Of a stretch of DNA of 64,000 nucleotides, positions 27,547-36,720 are shown piece by piece. Source of the DNA: Stenotrophomonas ginsengisoli (GTDB taxonomy: Bacteria > Pseudomonadota > Gammaproteobacteria > Xanthomonadales > Xanthomonadaceae); assembly GCF_001431485.1 (NCBI RefSeq), contig NZ_LDJM01000007.1:1-64000 (forward strand), read 5' to 3'. The first letter of the stretch is position 1. The number at the start of each line of letters is the position of its first letter. The notes beneath the pieces are model-generated. The model was not told the origin of the DNA and did no database searches. It saw only the letters and a list, made by a program, of their open reading frames with translations. A program made the position numbers and the translations under genes.

Positions 27547-28308
27547 TCAGCCCTGGCCATTATCGGGACCGGCCAGCCGCGCCATGCGCTGGGCATCGGC
27601 CAGAATGCCGCGCAGCAGGCGCACTTCCTGCTCGGTCAGGGCCGCCTTGCCGAACAGCCGGCGCAACTTGCGCATGGCCGAATCCGGGCTGCGGCCCTTG
27701 TGGAAATCGATCGCATCCAGGGTTTGCCCAAGCTGCCCATAGAAGCCCTCGACCTGGTCATGGGTCGCCGGTTGCTCACGGAAACCCGGCTCGTCGGCGG
27801 CGGCCGCAGTCTCGCCCAGTACCGCCATGCGCACCGCATAGGCCAGCACCTGCACCGCGGCGCCCAGGTTGAGCGAGCTGAAGGCAGGATCGGACGGGAT
27901 GTGGATGGCACGCTGGCACAGCTCCAGCTCGTCATTGGTCAGCCCGGTGCGCTCGCGGCCGAACACCACCGCCACTTCCTGGCCGGCAGCGGCCGCCTCC
28001 ACCGCCTGCTGCGCGCCCACGGCCGGCAGCAGCTCTTCCAGCGCCACGCGGCGCGAGCGGGCGGTGCAGCCCAGCACCAGCTGGCAGTCGGCCACGGCCT
28101 CGGCCAGGGTCGCATGCACCGGCGCATCGACCAGCAGGTCATCGGCACCGGCGGCGCGGCGCATCGCCTCCTCGTCCACCCCCTTCTCCGGCGCCACCAG
28201 CACCAGACGGGCCAGGCCCATGGTCTTCATGGCGCGTGCGGCGGCGCCGATGTTGCCGGGATGCTGGGTGCCGACCAGGACGAAACGAATGCGGGTAGAT
28301 GCGGACAT
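27547..28308 (-). CDS. trmJ: tRNA (Cm32/Um32) methyltransferase
   Basis: 253 residues of the SPOUT family. N-terminal FVLVGTQHPGNIGAAARAMK and the knot motifs VAVVFGRERTGLTNDEL and PSLNLGAAVQ-like SSLNLGAAVQVLAY are present. TrmJ 2'-O-methylates position 32 in the anticodon loop. It is divergent from suhB, as in many gammaproteobacteria. Confidence 0.94.
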   Translation of the reverse strand: MSASTRIRFVLVGTQHPGNIGAAARAMKTMGLARLVLVAPEKGVDEEAMRRAAGADDLLVDAPVHATLAEAVADCQLVLGCTARSRRVALEELLPAVGAQQAVEAAAAGQEVAVVFGRERTGLTNDELELCQRAIHIPSDPAFSSLNLGAAVQVLAYAVRMAVLGETAAAADEPGFREQPATHDQVEGFYGQLGQTLDAIDFHKGRSPDSAMRKLRRLFGKAALTEQEVRLLRGILADAQRMARLAGPDNGQG

Positions 28309-28351
28309 AAACAAAAAAACTAAGGAGCCAGACAGGCGTAGATGGTAAACT

Positions 28352-28386
28352 GTCCGGCACGGCCAAAGGGCCGGACTGTTCTTTTC
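28352..28386 (+). promoter_or_regulatory. Terminator-like hairpin in the suhB leader
   Basis: GTCCGGC and GCCGGAC (28352-28376) pair over an 11-nt loop and are followed by TGTTCTTTTC, about 45 nt before the suhB start. It could attenuate suhB, but the T-run is interrupted. Confidence 0.35.
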
Positions 28387-28429
28387 CCCCGCCATCCTCT
28401 GCCAATCGCCTTTACGGGAGCCTATCGCC

Positions 28430-29254
28430 ATGCAGAAACCCGCCGTCACCGTCATGGTCAAGGCCGCCCGCCTCGCCGGCAACGTCCTGTTGCGCAACAT
28501 CAACAAGCTCGAGGCGCTGAACGTGGTGCAGAAGGGCCGCATGGATTTCGCCAGCGAAGTCGATGCCGATGCCGAAAAGGTCATCATCAAGGAACTCAAG
28601 CGCGCCTACCCTGACTACGGCTTCCTCGGTGAGGAAAGCGGTTGCCAGAACCCGGGCCGCTACATGTGGGTGATTGATCCGCTTGACGGCACCTCCAACT
28701 ACCTGCGCGGCTTCCCGCACTACTGCGTGTCCATCGCCCTGGTGGAAAACGGCGAGCCGATCGACGCGGTGATCTTCGACCCGTTGCGCAACGAACTGTT
28801 CACCGCCTCCAAGGGCACCGGCGCGGTATTCAATGACCGCAAGATCCGCGTCACCGACCGCAAGGACCTCAACGGTGCGATGATCCACACCGGTTTTGCC
28901 CCGCGCGAGCGCAACCGCTCCGGCGCCCAGCTCAAGGCCATCGACGCCCTGCTGGTACAGGCCGAGGACATCCGCCGCACCGGCTCGGCTGCCCTGGACC
29001 TGGCCTACGTGGCCTGCGGCCGCACCGACGCCTACTTCGAGGCCGGCGTGAAGGCCTGGGACATCGCTGCCGGCCTGCTGCTGGTGCGCGAAGCCGGCGG
29101 CCGCGTCTGCAACTACCGCGGCGCCCCGTATGCCCGCGTCGACGAACGTGGCCCGGAAACCCAGCAGATCGTTGCCGGCAACCTGAAGGTCAGCGCCGCC
29201 CTGCAGTCGGTCCTGGTCAACAGCGGCTACGCTGCCGAGTTCGACGTCAAGTAA
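28430..29254 (+). CDS. suhB: Inositol-1-monophosphatase SuhB
   Basis: 274 residues. Metal-site motifs [22 protein letters not shown] and [21 protein letters not shown] identify the inositol-monophosphatase family. SuhB also takes part in rRNA transcription antitermination with Nus factors in E. coli. GGGAG 9 nt upstream sets the start. A strong terminator follows. Confidence 0.95.
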   Translation: MQKPAVTVMVKAARLAGNVLLRNINKLEALNVVQKGRMDFASEVDADAEKVIIKELKRAYPDYGFLGEESGCQNPGRYMWVIDPLDGTSNYLRGFPHYCVSIALVENGEPIDAVIFDPLRNELFTASKGTGAVFNDRKIRVTDRKDLNGAMIHTGFAPRERNRSGAQLKAIDALLVQAEDIRRTGSAALDLAYVACGRTDAYFEAGVKAWDIAAGLLLVREAGGRVCNYRGAPYARVDERGPETQQIVAGNLKVSAALQSVLVNSGYAAEFDVK

Positions 29255-29288
29255 GTTTTTGCTTTCATCGACGCTTATTGTCGGTACC

Positions 29289-29318
29289 ACGGCGCGGGCA
29301 ACCGCGCCGTATTTTTTT
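29289..29318 (+). terminator. Terminator of suhB
   Basis: ACGGCGCGG/CCGCGCCGT, a 9-bp perfect stem with a GCAA tetraloop, is followed by ATTTTTTT. The spacer to htpX after it (to about 29425) is a CCTGCC-rich low-complexity stretch with no gene. Confidence 0.92.
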
Positions 29319-29426
29319 GCCTGCCGCCCTGCCGCCCTGCCTGCCTGCACCACAGCGCATTACCGCCGGCCCGGCCACGACGGCGGCGGCCGCATCGACA
29401 GCAGGACCAGCATCGGGCCGCGCACA

Positions 29427-29457
29427 AACAAAAACGCCCGGCCAGAAGCCGGGCGTT
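29427..29457 (-). terminator. Terminator of htpX
   Basis: AACGCCCGG and CCGGGCGTT pair over 7 nt; on the minus strand the stem is followed by TTTTTGTTTG. It lies about 23 bp past the htpX stop. Confidence 0.88.
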
Positions 29458-29479
29458 TCAATCAGCACCACCAACAGGC

Positions 29480-30346
29480 TTACATCGCGGTGCTGTTGCG
29501 CAGGGCAGCGATACGCTCTTCCAGCGGCGGATGGCTCATCAGCAGCTTCTTGGCTGTGGAGCCGGCAATACCGAAGGCCGCCACCTGCGCCGGCAGAGTG
29601 CTCTGGCCATGATTCATCTGCAGCCGCTCCAGCGCCGCAATCATCTTCTGCCGGCCAGCCAGCGAGGCACCACCGGCGTCGGCACGGAACTCGCGGTGAC
29701 GCGAGAACCACATGGCGATCATGCTGGCGAAGATGCCGAACACCATCTCCAGCACGAACACGATGATGTAGTAGGCAAAACCACGCCCCTCACCCTCGCG
29801 ATCGCCGGACAGGGCCGAATCGATGAAGCCGCCAACCACGCGTGCCAGCACGATGACAAAGGTATTGAGCACGCCCTGCAGCAGGGCCATGGTGATCATG
29901 TCGCCATTGGCCACGTGGGCGATTTCATGGCCCAGCACCGCTTCGGCCTCGTCCTCGGTCATGTTGTGCAGCAGACCGGTGGACACCGCCACCAGGGCGT
30001 TGTTGCGGTTGGCACCGGTGGCAAACGCATTGATTTCCGGGCCTTCGTACACTGCCACTTCCGGCATGCCGATGCCGGCCGCTTTGGCCTGGCGGGCCAC
30101 GGTCTGGAGCAGCCAGCGCTCGGTATCATTGCGCGGCTCGGTGATCACCACCGCACCGGTGGAGCGCTTGGCCATCCACTTGGACAGCAACAGGGAAATG
30201 ATCGAACCGCCGAAGCCAAAGCAGGCCGCCATCACCAGCAGGCCGGTCATGGAACTGGAGTTGACCCCTAGGATGGACATGACAATGCCGGCCAGCACCA
30301 GCACGGCCAGGTTGGTCGCCACAAACAAGGCGATACGGGTAAACAT
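29480..30346 (-). CDS. htpX: Membrane protease HtpX
   Basis: 288 residues, M48B family. Two N-terminal spans (about 5-25 and 33-55), the zinc motif HEIAH (140-144) and the third ligand region EFRADAGGA are present, plus two central hydrophobic spans. HtpX degrades damaged inner-membrane proteins together with FtsH. It is convergent with suhB and divergent from gluQRS. Confidence 0.95.
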   Translation of the reverse strand: MFTRIALFVATNLAVLVLAGIVMSILGVNSSSMTGLLVMAACFGFGGSIISLLLSKWMAKRSTGAVVITEPRNDTERWLLQTVARQAKAAGIGMPEVAVYEGPEINAFATGANRNNALVAVSTGLLHNMTEDEAEAVLGHEIAHVANGDMITMALLQGVLNTFVIVLARVVGGFIDSALSGDREGEGRGFAYYIIVFVLEMVFGIFASMIAMWFSRHREFRADAGGASLAGRQKMIAALERLQMNHGQSTLPAQVAAFGIAGSTAKKLLMSHPPLEERIAALRNSTAM

Positions 30347-30440
30347 GTTCGACGCACTCCGTAGGAAAATCTGCAGGGTGAAATGTGCGGCTTCGACCGT
30401 CCTGATTCAAGACTGAACCTGAGTGAAAATTCAGTAATCC

Positions 30441-31352
30441 ATGTCAAACACAGCTTATTGCGGCCGCTTCGCACCTTCCCCGACCGGCCCCCTGCACGCC
30501 GGCTCGCTGCTCACCGCCGTGGCCAGCTGGCTGCTGGCCCGGCATGCGGGCGGGCGCTGGCTGGTGCGGGTGGAGGATGTGGACCGCGATCGCTGCATCG
30601 CCGGGGCGGCCGAACACCAGATTGCCACCCTGGCCGCGTTCGGCATGACCTCCGATGGTCCGGTGGTCTGGCAAAGCCGGCGCGACGGGCTGTACCGCGC
30701 CGCCCTTGAGCGCCTGCTGGCCAGTGGCGATGCCTTTGTCTGCGGCTGCAGCCGGGCCCAGCTGGCGCACAGCGGCGGCATCCATCAGCACTGCGTCGCC
30801 CCGCCACGCACCGATGGCCGCAATGCCGTGCGCCTGTCGGTGGCCGGCAGCGGATTGATCCGCTTCGACGATGCCCTGCAGGGCCCCCAGTCCCAGGATC
30901 TGGCCGGCGAGGTCGGCGATGTGGTGCTGCACCGTGCCGATGGCTGCTGGGCCTATCAACTGGCCGTGGTGGTGGATGATGCCGAACAGGGCATCAGCGA
31001 CGTGGTGCGCGGCGCGGACCTGCTCGACTCCACCGCGCGCCAGATCTGGCTGCAGCAACGCCTGGGCCTGGCCACGCCCGCTTACCTGCACCTACCCCTG
31101 CTCACCGATGGTCAAGGCCACAAGCTGTCCAAGTCGCAGGCCGCCTGCCCGGTGGATGCGGACCATGCCCCGCAGCTGCTGCGCTGGATCTGGCACCTGC
31201 TCGGCCAGGCCGAAGGCGCACTGGATGGCGCTGACAGCATGCCGGCCCGCCTGGGCCTGGCCCAGGCGCACTTTGATCCGCAGCGCCTGCCACAACAGCT
31301 GCCGCCCTCCCCTACAATGCCCGATCCCCTCCTGCGCAGGCCTACCCCATGA
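30441..31352 (+). CDS. gluQ: Glutamyl-Q tRNA(Asp) synthetase
   Basis: 303 residues, a GluRS-like protein without the anticodon-binding domain. GRFAPSPTGPLHAGSL (HIGH-type motif as LHAG), the Cys-containing FVCGCSRAQL region and HKLSKS are present. It attaches glutamate to queuosine in tRNA-Asp. Its stop overlaps phaB (ATGA). queG, another queuosine gene, is in the window but 9 kb away. Confidence 0.92.
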   Translation: MSNTAYCGRFAPSPTGPLHAGSLLTAVASWLLARHAGGRWLVRVEDVDRDRCIAGAAEHQIATLAAFGMTSDGPVVWQSRRDGLYRAALERLLASGDAFVCGCSRAQLAHSGGIHQHCVAPPRTDGRNAVRLSVAGSGLIRFDDALQGPQSQDLAGEVGDVVLHRADGCWAYQLAVVVDDAEQGISDVVRGADLLDSTARQIWLQQRLGLATPAYLHLPLLTDGQGHKLSKSQAACPVDADHAPQLLRWIWHLLGQAEGALDGADSMPARLGLAQAHFDPQRLPQQLPPSPTMPDPLLRRPTP

Positions 31353-32089
31353 CATCGCGTGTTGCACTGGTCACCGGCGGCACCGGCGGTATCGGCACCG
31401 CCATCTGCAAGCAACTGCATGACCAGGGCCACCGCGTGGCCACCAATTACCGCGATGCCGGCAAGGCCCGCGCCTGGCAGCAGAGCATGCAGCAGGCCGG
31501 CTACACGATCGCCCTGTTTCCCGGGGATATCGCCGATACCGCGCAGTCTGCCGCGCTGATCGCCGCCATCGAGCAGGACCTGGGCCCGGTGGAGATCCTG
31601 GTCAACAATGCCGGCATCACCCGCGACACCACCTTCCACCGCATGCAGGCCGAGCAGTGGCACGAGGTGATCAACACCAACCTCAACTCGGTGTTCAACG
31701 TCACCCGCCCGGTGATCGAGGGCATGCGCCGGCGCGGCTGGGGCCGGGTCATCCAGATCAGCTCGATCAATGGCCTGAAGGGCCAGTACGGCCAGGCCAA
31801 CTACGCTGCGGCCAAGGCCGGCATGCACGGCTTCACCATTTCCCTTGCGCGCGAGAATGCCGCCTTCGGCATCACCGTCAACACCATCTCGCCGGGCTAT
31901 GTGGCCACGGACATGGTCATGGCCGTGCCCGAGGAAGTGCGGGCCAAGATCATTGCCGACATTCCCACCGGCCGCCTCGGCAAGCCGGAGGAAATTGCCT
32001 ACGCAGTGTCCTTCCTGGTCGCCGAGCAGGCGGCCTGGATCACCGGCTCCAACCTGGACATCAACGGCGGCCACCACATGGGCTGGTAA
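31349..32089 (+). CDS. phaB: Acetoacetyl-CoA reductase
   Basis: 246 residues, short-chain dehydrogenase. TGGTGGIG cofactor motif, NNAGITRD, catalytic Ser in ISSIN, YAAAKAG (YxxxK) and NTISPGYVATDM match PhaB. It reduces acetoacetyl-CoA with NADPH for polyhydroxybutyrate. It overlaps gluQ by 4 bp, an unusual partner; phaR follows, but no phaC or phaA is nearby. Confidence 0.9.
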   Translation: MTSRVALVTGGTGGIGTAICKQLHDQGHRVATNYRDAGKARAWQQSMQQAGYTIALFPGDIADTAQSAALIAAIEQDLGPVEILVNNAGITRDTTFHRMQAEQWHEVINTNLNSVFNVTRPVIEGMRRRGWGRVIQISSINGLKGQYGQANYAAAKAGMHGFTISLARENAAFGITVNTISPGYVATDMVMAVPEEVRAKIIADIPTGRLGKPEEIAYAVSFLVAEQAAWITGSNLDINGGHHMGW

Positions 32090-32204
32090 ACACGCCCACC
32101 GCCACGCCTGACAGGCAGCCGGGCTGTCAACATGTACCTTTGCCTGTTGCAAGCCCTGCTGCGCTGCGCCATGCTGCGCCTACGACGAGGGAGACGACCG
32201 CTTC

Positions 32205-32753
32205 ATGTCTGCAATCCGCATCATCAAGAAGTATCCGAACCGCCGGCTTTACGACACCGAGATCTCCAGCTACATCACCATCGAGGATGTGCGCCAGCTG
32301 ATCCTGGAAGGCGAGCAGTTCGAGGTTCGTGACGCCAAGAGCGGCGAAGACCTGACCCGGTCGGTGCTGCTGCAGATCATTGCCGACCAGGAGCAGCAGG
32401 ACGGCGAGCCGATGCTGTCCACCCGCATGCTGTCCCAGCTGATCCGCTTCTATGGCGATTCACTGCAGGGCTTCATGGGCAACTACCTGGAGCGCAGCAT
32501 GCAGGTCTTTCTGGACCAGCAGCAGGTGTTCCGCCAGCAGATGGGCAACCTGCTCGGCCAGGGCCCGTGGGCGATGATGAACCAGCTCACCGAGCGCAAC
32601 ATGGAGCTGTGGCAGGAGTTCCAGCGCAACATGGGCACCGGCTTCACCCCGCCGCGCCCGGGCAATACCCCCGAGCCGAACGATACCCGCAGCAGCGCAG
32701 AAGGCAGCAGCAGCCGTCGCACCACGCCGCGCAGCGGCCCGACGCGCCGCTGA
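32205..32753 (+). CDS. phaR: Polyhydroxyalkanoate synthesis repressor PhaR
   Basis: 182 residues. The N-terminal PHB/PHA-accumulation DNA-binding domain (IIKKYPNRRLYDTEISSYIT, residues 4-24) and the following PHB_acc region (FYGDSLQGFMGNYLERSMQ) are typical. The C-terminus is a disordered Pro/Ser/Arg tail. PhaR represses granule-protein genes and binds PHB. The 115-bp gap from phaB may hold its own promoter. Confidence 0.93.
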   Translation: MSAIRIIKKYPNRRLYDTEISSYITIEDVRQLILEGEQFEVRDAKSGEDLTRSVLLQIIADQEQQDGEPMLSTRMLSQLIRFYGDSLQGFMGNYLERSMQVFLDQQQVFRQQMGNLLGQGPWAMMNQLTERNMELWQEFQRNMGTGFTPPRPGNTPEPNDTRSSAEGSSSRRTTPRSGPTRR

Positions 32754-32780
32754 GCAACCCCAGCGACGCGCACATCCACC

Positions 32781-33758
32781 TCAACGCCGGCTACGCCGGC
32801 GTTGTTGTTTCGGGCAGGCCGCGACGGTGCAGATACGCTCCACCGTATGCCCCCTGGCCTGCAACTGCTCCACCAGGCCATCACTGCCGACCAGATGCAG
32901 CCCGCCCACCACCACCAGGGTGGTGCCGTGGCCGTCGGCCAGCCATTGCGGCAACTGTGCCAGCCAGGCCTGGTTGCGCTGCACGTTGATGGCCTGGTAC
33001 AGGGCCGGATAGGCCGTCTTCAACGGCTGCCCGGCCTGGGCCCAGAAAGCGGCGGTTTCACCACTGCGCCAACTGGCCAGCAAGGCCTGGAAGCGGCGGC
33101 CATTGCTGGCGGCCTCGTCCAGCGCCTCGGCCAGCATCTGCTGCTGCTCCTGGCTGCCCATCGCATCGAACAGGGCGATCTGGGCCAGGCCGTCCTCCAG
33201 GCCCAGCATGGACTTGCCATCAGCCTGGCCGCGCGCCATCAGGTGGCGGTCCAGGCCCAGCTCGGCCTGCATGCCGGCCGCGGCCATTTCCTGCAGGGAA
33301 ATGGTCAGCGCGGCAAACCACGGCTTGAGCATCTGCAGGCGCTCGGCCGGCATGCCGCGCTGGCTGGCCCAGCCACTCAACTGCTGCCACTGCGCCGCCG
33401 GCAGCTCGTCCTGCAGGCGGCCGCTGCGACGCACGCCCGAACGCAGCATGGCCTGGCCCAGCTGCGGGGAAAGCATCTGCTCGGGAGCCAGCTCGAACAC
33501 CAGACGGTCAGCCTGGGCATAGGCCTGCTGCACATCGGCCGGCAGCGGGTAATCACGCTCCTGCAGCAGATGGATCGAGCCGAGCAGCAATACTTTTGAC
33601 TCCCCCTGGCCACGCACTTCCCACAACATCGGGACCCAACCGGTGGCGGTTGTGGCGGTCAGCGCCGCTGGCCGCGCCAGGGTGCCGGCGGCCGCGCCCG
33701 GCTGGGCCAGACCCAAGGCCAGTACGCTGGCAGCCAGCCACTTGATCATCGCCTTCAT
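32781..33758 (-). CDS. TraB/GumN family protein, secreted
   Basis: 325 residues with a signal peptide (ASVLALGLAQPGAAAG). The family's paired GxxH motifs appear as LLGSIHLLQERD and VVVGGLHLVGSDG. TraB/GumN proteins may be metal-dependent hydrolases; their substrate is unknown. The C-terminus is basic (QQRRRSRR). It overlaps the DUF1684 gene (ATGA) and so is coexpressed with it and mutL. Confidence 0.88.
   Translation of the reverse strand: MKAMIKWLAASVLALGLAQPGAAAGTLARPAALTATTATGWVPMLWEVRGQGESKVLLLGSIHLLQERDYPLPADVQQAYAQADRLVFELAPEQMLSPQLGQAMLRSGVRRSGRLQDELPAAQWQQLSGWASQRGMPAERLQMLKPWFAALTISLQEMAAAGMQAELGLDRHLMARGQADGKSMLGLEDGLAQIALFDAMGSQEQQQMLAEALDEAASNGRRFQALLASWRSGETAAFWAQAGQPLKTAYPALYQAINVQRNQAWLAQLPQWLADGHGTTLVVVGGLHLVGSDGLVEQLQARGHTVERICTVAACPKQQRRRSRR
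32783..32810 (+). terminator. Terminator of phaR, overlapping the gumN-like 3' end
   Basis: AACGCCGGC/GCCGGCGTT with a TAC loop is followed by GTTGTTT. It overlaps the last codons and stop of the convergent TraB/GumN-like gene, so that gene's C-terminus is constrained by the hairpin. Confidence 0.65.
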
Positions 33759-34723
33759 GCTCCGGCCTCCTGCGCCAGCGGCTTGTGGGCGTAGGCCTTT
33801 TCACCGGCCTCGATGCGCAGGTCCAGGCGGTTTTCTGCCGGCGGCAACGGGCAGGTGGCATAGATGGTGAAGGCACACGGCGGGTTGTAGCTGCGGTTGA
33901 AATCCAGCACCACCGCCCCCTGCGCATCCGGCGCCGGCACATCGATGTAGCGCCCGGCGGCATAGCTGCCGTGGCCACTGGTGCGATCAGCCATGATCAC
34001 CAGCAGGCTGCCGTCCGGGTTGCCCACCGCCTCCAGGCTGTAGCGCTGGCCACCACGCTCGAATTCCAGGCGCCCGGGATTGGCCAGGGTGTTGTTCATG
34101 CCGACCATGTCCACCACCTGCAGGGTCCGCGCCGGGGTGTGGGCGACAAAGCGTGCCGGCACCGCCCAGCGGCGATCAGCCGGCCAGTAATCCAGCCCGG
34201 CGAACTGCTGGCGGGTCGACGCATCGGCATGACGCACGCGCAGCGCCTGATGGCTGCCCCGCTGCAGCAGGCTGATGCTGCCTTTGCCTTCATCAAAGGT
34301 GATCACCGTCGGCTCGGCATCCTGGTCGCTGTGCCAGAGGATGCGCCCGCGCACCGGCTGGTCATTGATGCGCAGCTGCGCACCGGCCTCGGGCGTGAAC
34401 CAGACCTTGCCATCCTCGCGCCGGATCAGGCCCATCTTTTCCGGGCCCACGGCCAGGCGCAGACCACTGGTGGCGCCACTGCCGATGTAATGCGCCTTCA
34501 GGGTCAACCAATGCAGGCCGACCAGGCTGGTCCAGCCATCAGGCTGCACCAGATGGCTGTGGCGCTCGATGCGCCAGGCCTGGTTGTCATTGAGGAAGGC
34601 CAGGTCATCGGCCGATACCGAGGCCTGCTCGCCGCCCTCGGGCTTGTCCTTGCCACCGCAACCGGCCAGCACGGCCAGGCATGCGCCGAGCAGTACGCCC
34701 AGCATCTTCTTGTTGTTGTCCAT
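33755..34723 (-). CDS. DUF1684 lipoprotein
   Basis: 322 residues. Signal peptide with lipobox LAGC (Cys about 21). The DUF1684 signature region (DGWTSLVGLHWL...GSG, DFNRSYNPPCAFTIYATCPLPPAENRLDL) is clear. ATG 34723 overlaps the mutL stop (TGATG). Proteins with this domain have no firm function; some are suspected hydrolases. Confidence 0.85.
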   Translation of the reverse strand: MDNNKKMLGVLLGACLAVLAGCGGKDKPEGGEQASVSADDLAFLNDNQAWRIERHSHLVQPDGWTSLVGLHWLTLKAHYIGSGATSGLRLAVGPEKMGLIRREDGKVWFTPEAGAQLRINDQPVRGRILWHSDQDAEPTVITFDEGKGSISLLQRGSHQALRVRHADASTRQQFAGLDYWPADRRWAVPARFVAHTPARTLQVVDMVGMNNTLANPGRLEFERGGQRYSLEAVGNPDGSLLVIMADRTSGHGSYAAGRYIDVPAPDAQGAVVLDFNRSYNPPCAFTIYATCPLPPAENRLDLRIEAGEKAYAHKPLAQEAGA

Positions 34724-36597
34724 CAACGTCCCCGCAAGAACCAACGATCAATCTGTGCCAGCGTGAAGCGCGCCCAGGTCGGACGGCCATGGTTGCACTG
34801 GCCCGAACGCTCGGTGGCCTCCATGTCACGCAGCAATGCATTCATTTCCACCACGCTCAAGCGCCGGTTGGCGCGCACCGCCCCGTGGCAGGCCATGGTG
34901 GCCAGCAGCTCGTCGCGGGCACTGTCCACCCGCTGGCTGTGGCCGTGTTCGCGCAGGTCGGCGATCACATCGCGCAGCAGGTTGGCCGGCTCGGCATGGG
35001 CCAGCAGCGCCGGTACCGAGCGCACCAGCAGGCTGCCCGGGCCGGTACGGGTCAACTCGAAGCCCAGGCTGGCCAGCGCTGCCGCTTCACGCTCGGCGGT
35101 TTCGGCCTCGCGCTCGCCCACCGCCAGGGCCAGCGGCACCAGCAGGGGCTGGGCCACCAGGCCGGTGCTGTCATGGGCCGCCTTCAGGCGTTCATAGCCA
35201 ATGCGCTCATGGGCCGCATGCATGTCCACCACGATCAGGCCTTCGGCACTTTCAGCCAGGATGTAGATGCCATGCAGCTGGGCGATGGCATAGCCCAGCG
35301 GCGGCACCTGGCCATCGGCACCGGCCGGCGGCAGGCCGCCCTGGAAATCGACCGGCATCGCAGCCACTTCCGCCGCCGGGGGATTGGCGTACAGCGCGGC
35401 ATAGGCGCTGGGGGCATCGGCCACCTGCAGGCCGAGCGGGCTCTGCCGTGGTGCCCAGCCGGCATTGCCGGGCATGCCGGCGGGCGTGCCGCCAGCCGAA
35501 CCCCGTGACAGGGAAAAACCGGCGCCTGGCGATGGCGGGATCAACGTCGAATCGTGCGGCACCTGGCCAGACACCGTGGCACTGACCTGTTCGCCACTGA
35601 GCCCGGCACGGGTCTGGGCCAGGGCGTCCTTGAGCGTGCGGTAGACAAAGTCGTGCACCAGGCGGGCATCACGGAAGCGCACCTCGTGCTTGGCCGGGTG
35701 CACGTTGACATCAACCCGGGTCGGGTCCAGCTCCAGAAACAGCACATAGGCCGGGTGGCGGCCATGGAACAGCACGTCGGCATAGGCCAGCTTGACCGCA
35801 TGGGCCACGCTGCGGTCACGCACCGCCCGGCCATTGACGTAGAAATACTGCTGGTCGGTGGAGGCACGCGAATACTGTGGCAGGGCAATCCAGCCATGCA
35901 GGCGCAGGCCGGCACCGGTGTGGTCCACACGCAGGCACTGGCCGGCGAAATCCTCGCCCAGGGTCTGCTCCAGGCGCAGCTCCGAATACAGCTCGCCGGG
36001 CTGGTAGCGCCGCGAGGGCTTGCCGTTGTGGGAGATGCGCAGCTCCACATCCGGCCGGGCCAGGGCCAGCGAGCGCAGCCATTCCTCGATGTGGCCCAAC
36101 TCGGTACGCTCGGCGCGCATGAACTTGCGTCGTGCCGGCACGTTGTAGAACAGGTCACGCACTTCCACCGTGGTGCCCGCAGCATGCGCGCGCGGGCTGA
36201 CCTCGCCGACCCTGCCGCCATCGACCTGCAGCGAGGCGCCGTGCTCGGCATCGTGGCGGCGGCTGGCCAGGGTGAAGCGGCTGACCGAGGCAATGGAGGG
36301 CAGCGCCTCGCCACGGAAGCCCAGGGTTGATACCGCTTCCAGGTCATCCAGGCTGGCAATCTTGCTGGTGGCATGCCGGCTGATCGCCAGCGGCAGCTCG
36401 TCGGCAATGATCCCGCAGCCGTTGTCGCGGATCCGGATCAGGCGGGCCCCGCCCTCCTCCAGATCGATGTCGACCCGGCTGGCACCGGCATCAATGGCGT
36501 TTTCAACCAGCTCCTTGACCACCGAGGCCGGGCGTTCGACCACCTCGCCGGCGGCAATCTGGTTGATCAGGATTTCAGGCAGCGGACGGATGCTCAT
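34723..36597 (-). CDS. mutL: DNA mismatch repair protein MutL
   Basis: 624 residues. GHKL ATPase motifs [36 protein letters not shown] and [17 protein letters not shown] lie in the first 160 residues; the C-terminal dimerisation domain has a conserved [12 protein letters not shown]. As in other gammaproteobacteria, no endonuclease motif is expected. It is preceded by the amidase gene and followed by overlapping DUF1684 and gumN-like genes. Confidence 0.96.
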   Translation of the reverse strand: MSIRPLPEILINQIAAGEVVERPASVVKELVENAIDAGASRVDIDLEEGGARLIRIRDNGCGIIADELPLAISRHATSKIASLDDLEAVSTLGFRGEALPSIASVSRFTLASRRHDAEHGASLQVDGGRVGEVSPRAHAAGTTVEVRDLFYNVPARRKFMRAERTELGHIEEWLRSLALARPDVELRISHNGKPSRRYQPGELYSELRLEQTLGEDFAGQCLRVDHTGAGLRLHGWIALPQYSRASTDQQYFYVNGRAVRDRSVAHAVKLAYADVLFHGRHPAYVLFLELDPTRVDVNVHPAKHEVRFRDARLVHDFVYRTLKDALAQTRAGLSGEQVSATVSGQVPHDSTLIPPSPGAGFSLSRGSAGGTPAGMPGNAGWAPRQSPLGLQVADAPSAYAALYANPPAAEVAAMPVDFQGGLPPAGADGQVPPLGYAIAQLHGIYILAESAEGLIVVDMHAAHERIGYERLKAAHDSTGLVAQPLLVPLALAVGEREAETAEREAAALASLGFELTRTGPGSLLVRSVPALLAHAEPANLLRDVIADLREHGHSQRVDSARDELLATMACHGAVRANRRLSVVEMNALLRDMEATERSGQCNHGRPTWARFTLAQIDRWFLRGR

Positions 36598-36720
36598 CGG
36601 CGCATCGTCCAGCGCACAGCCAACAGGCAGGGGGATACGGGCATGGACACAGCAGCAGCTCGAAACCGACAGCCTGCAATGATAACGCGCCGGCCCGTCC
36701 GCACCGCGCCGCAGATTGGC

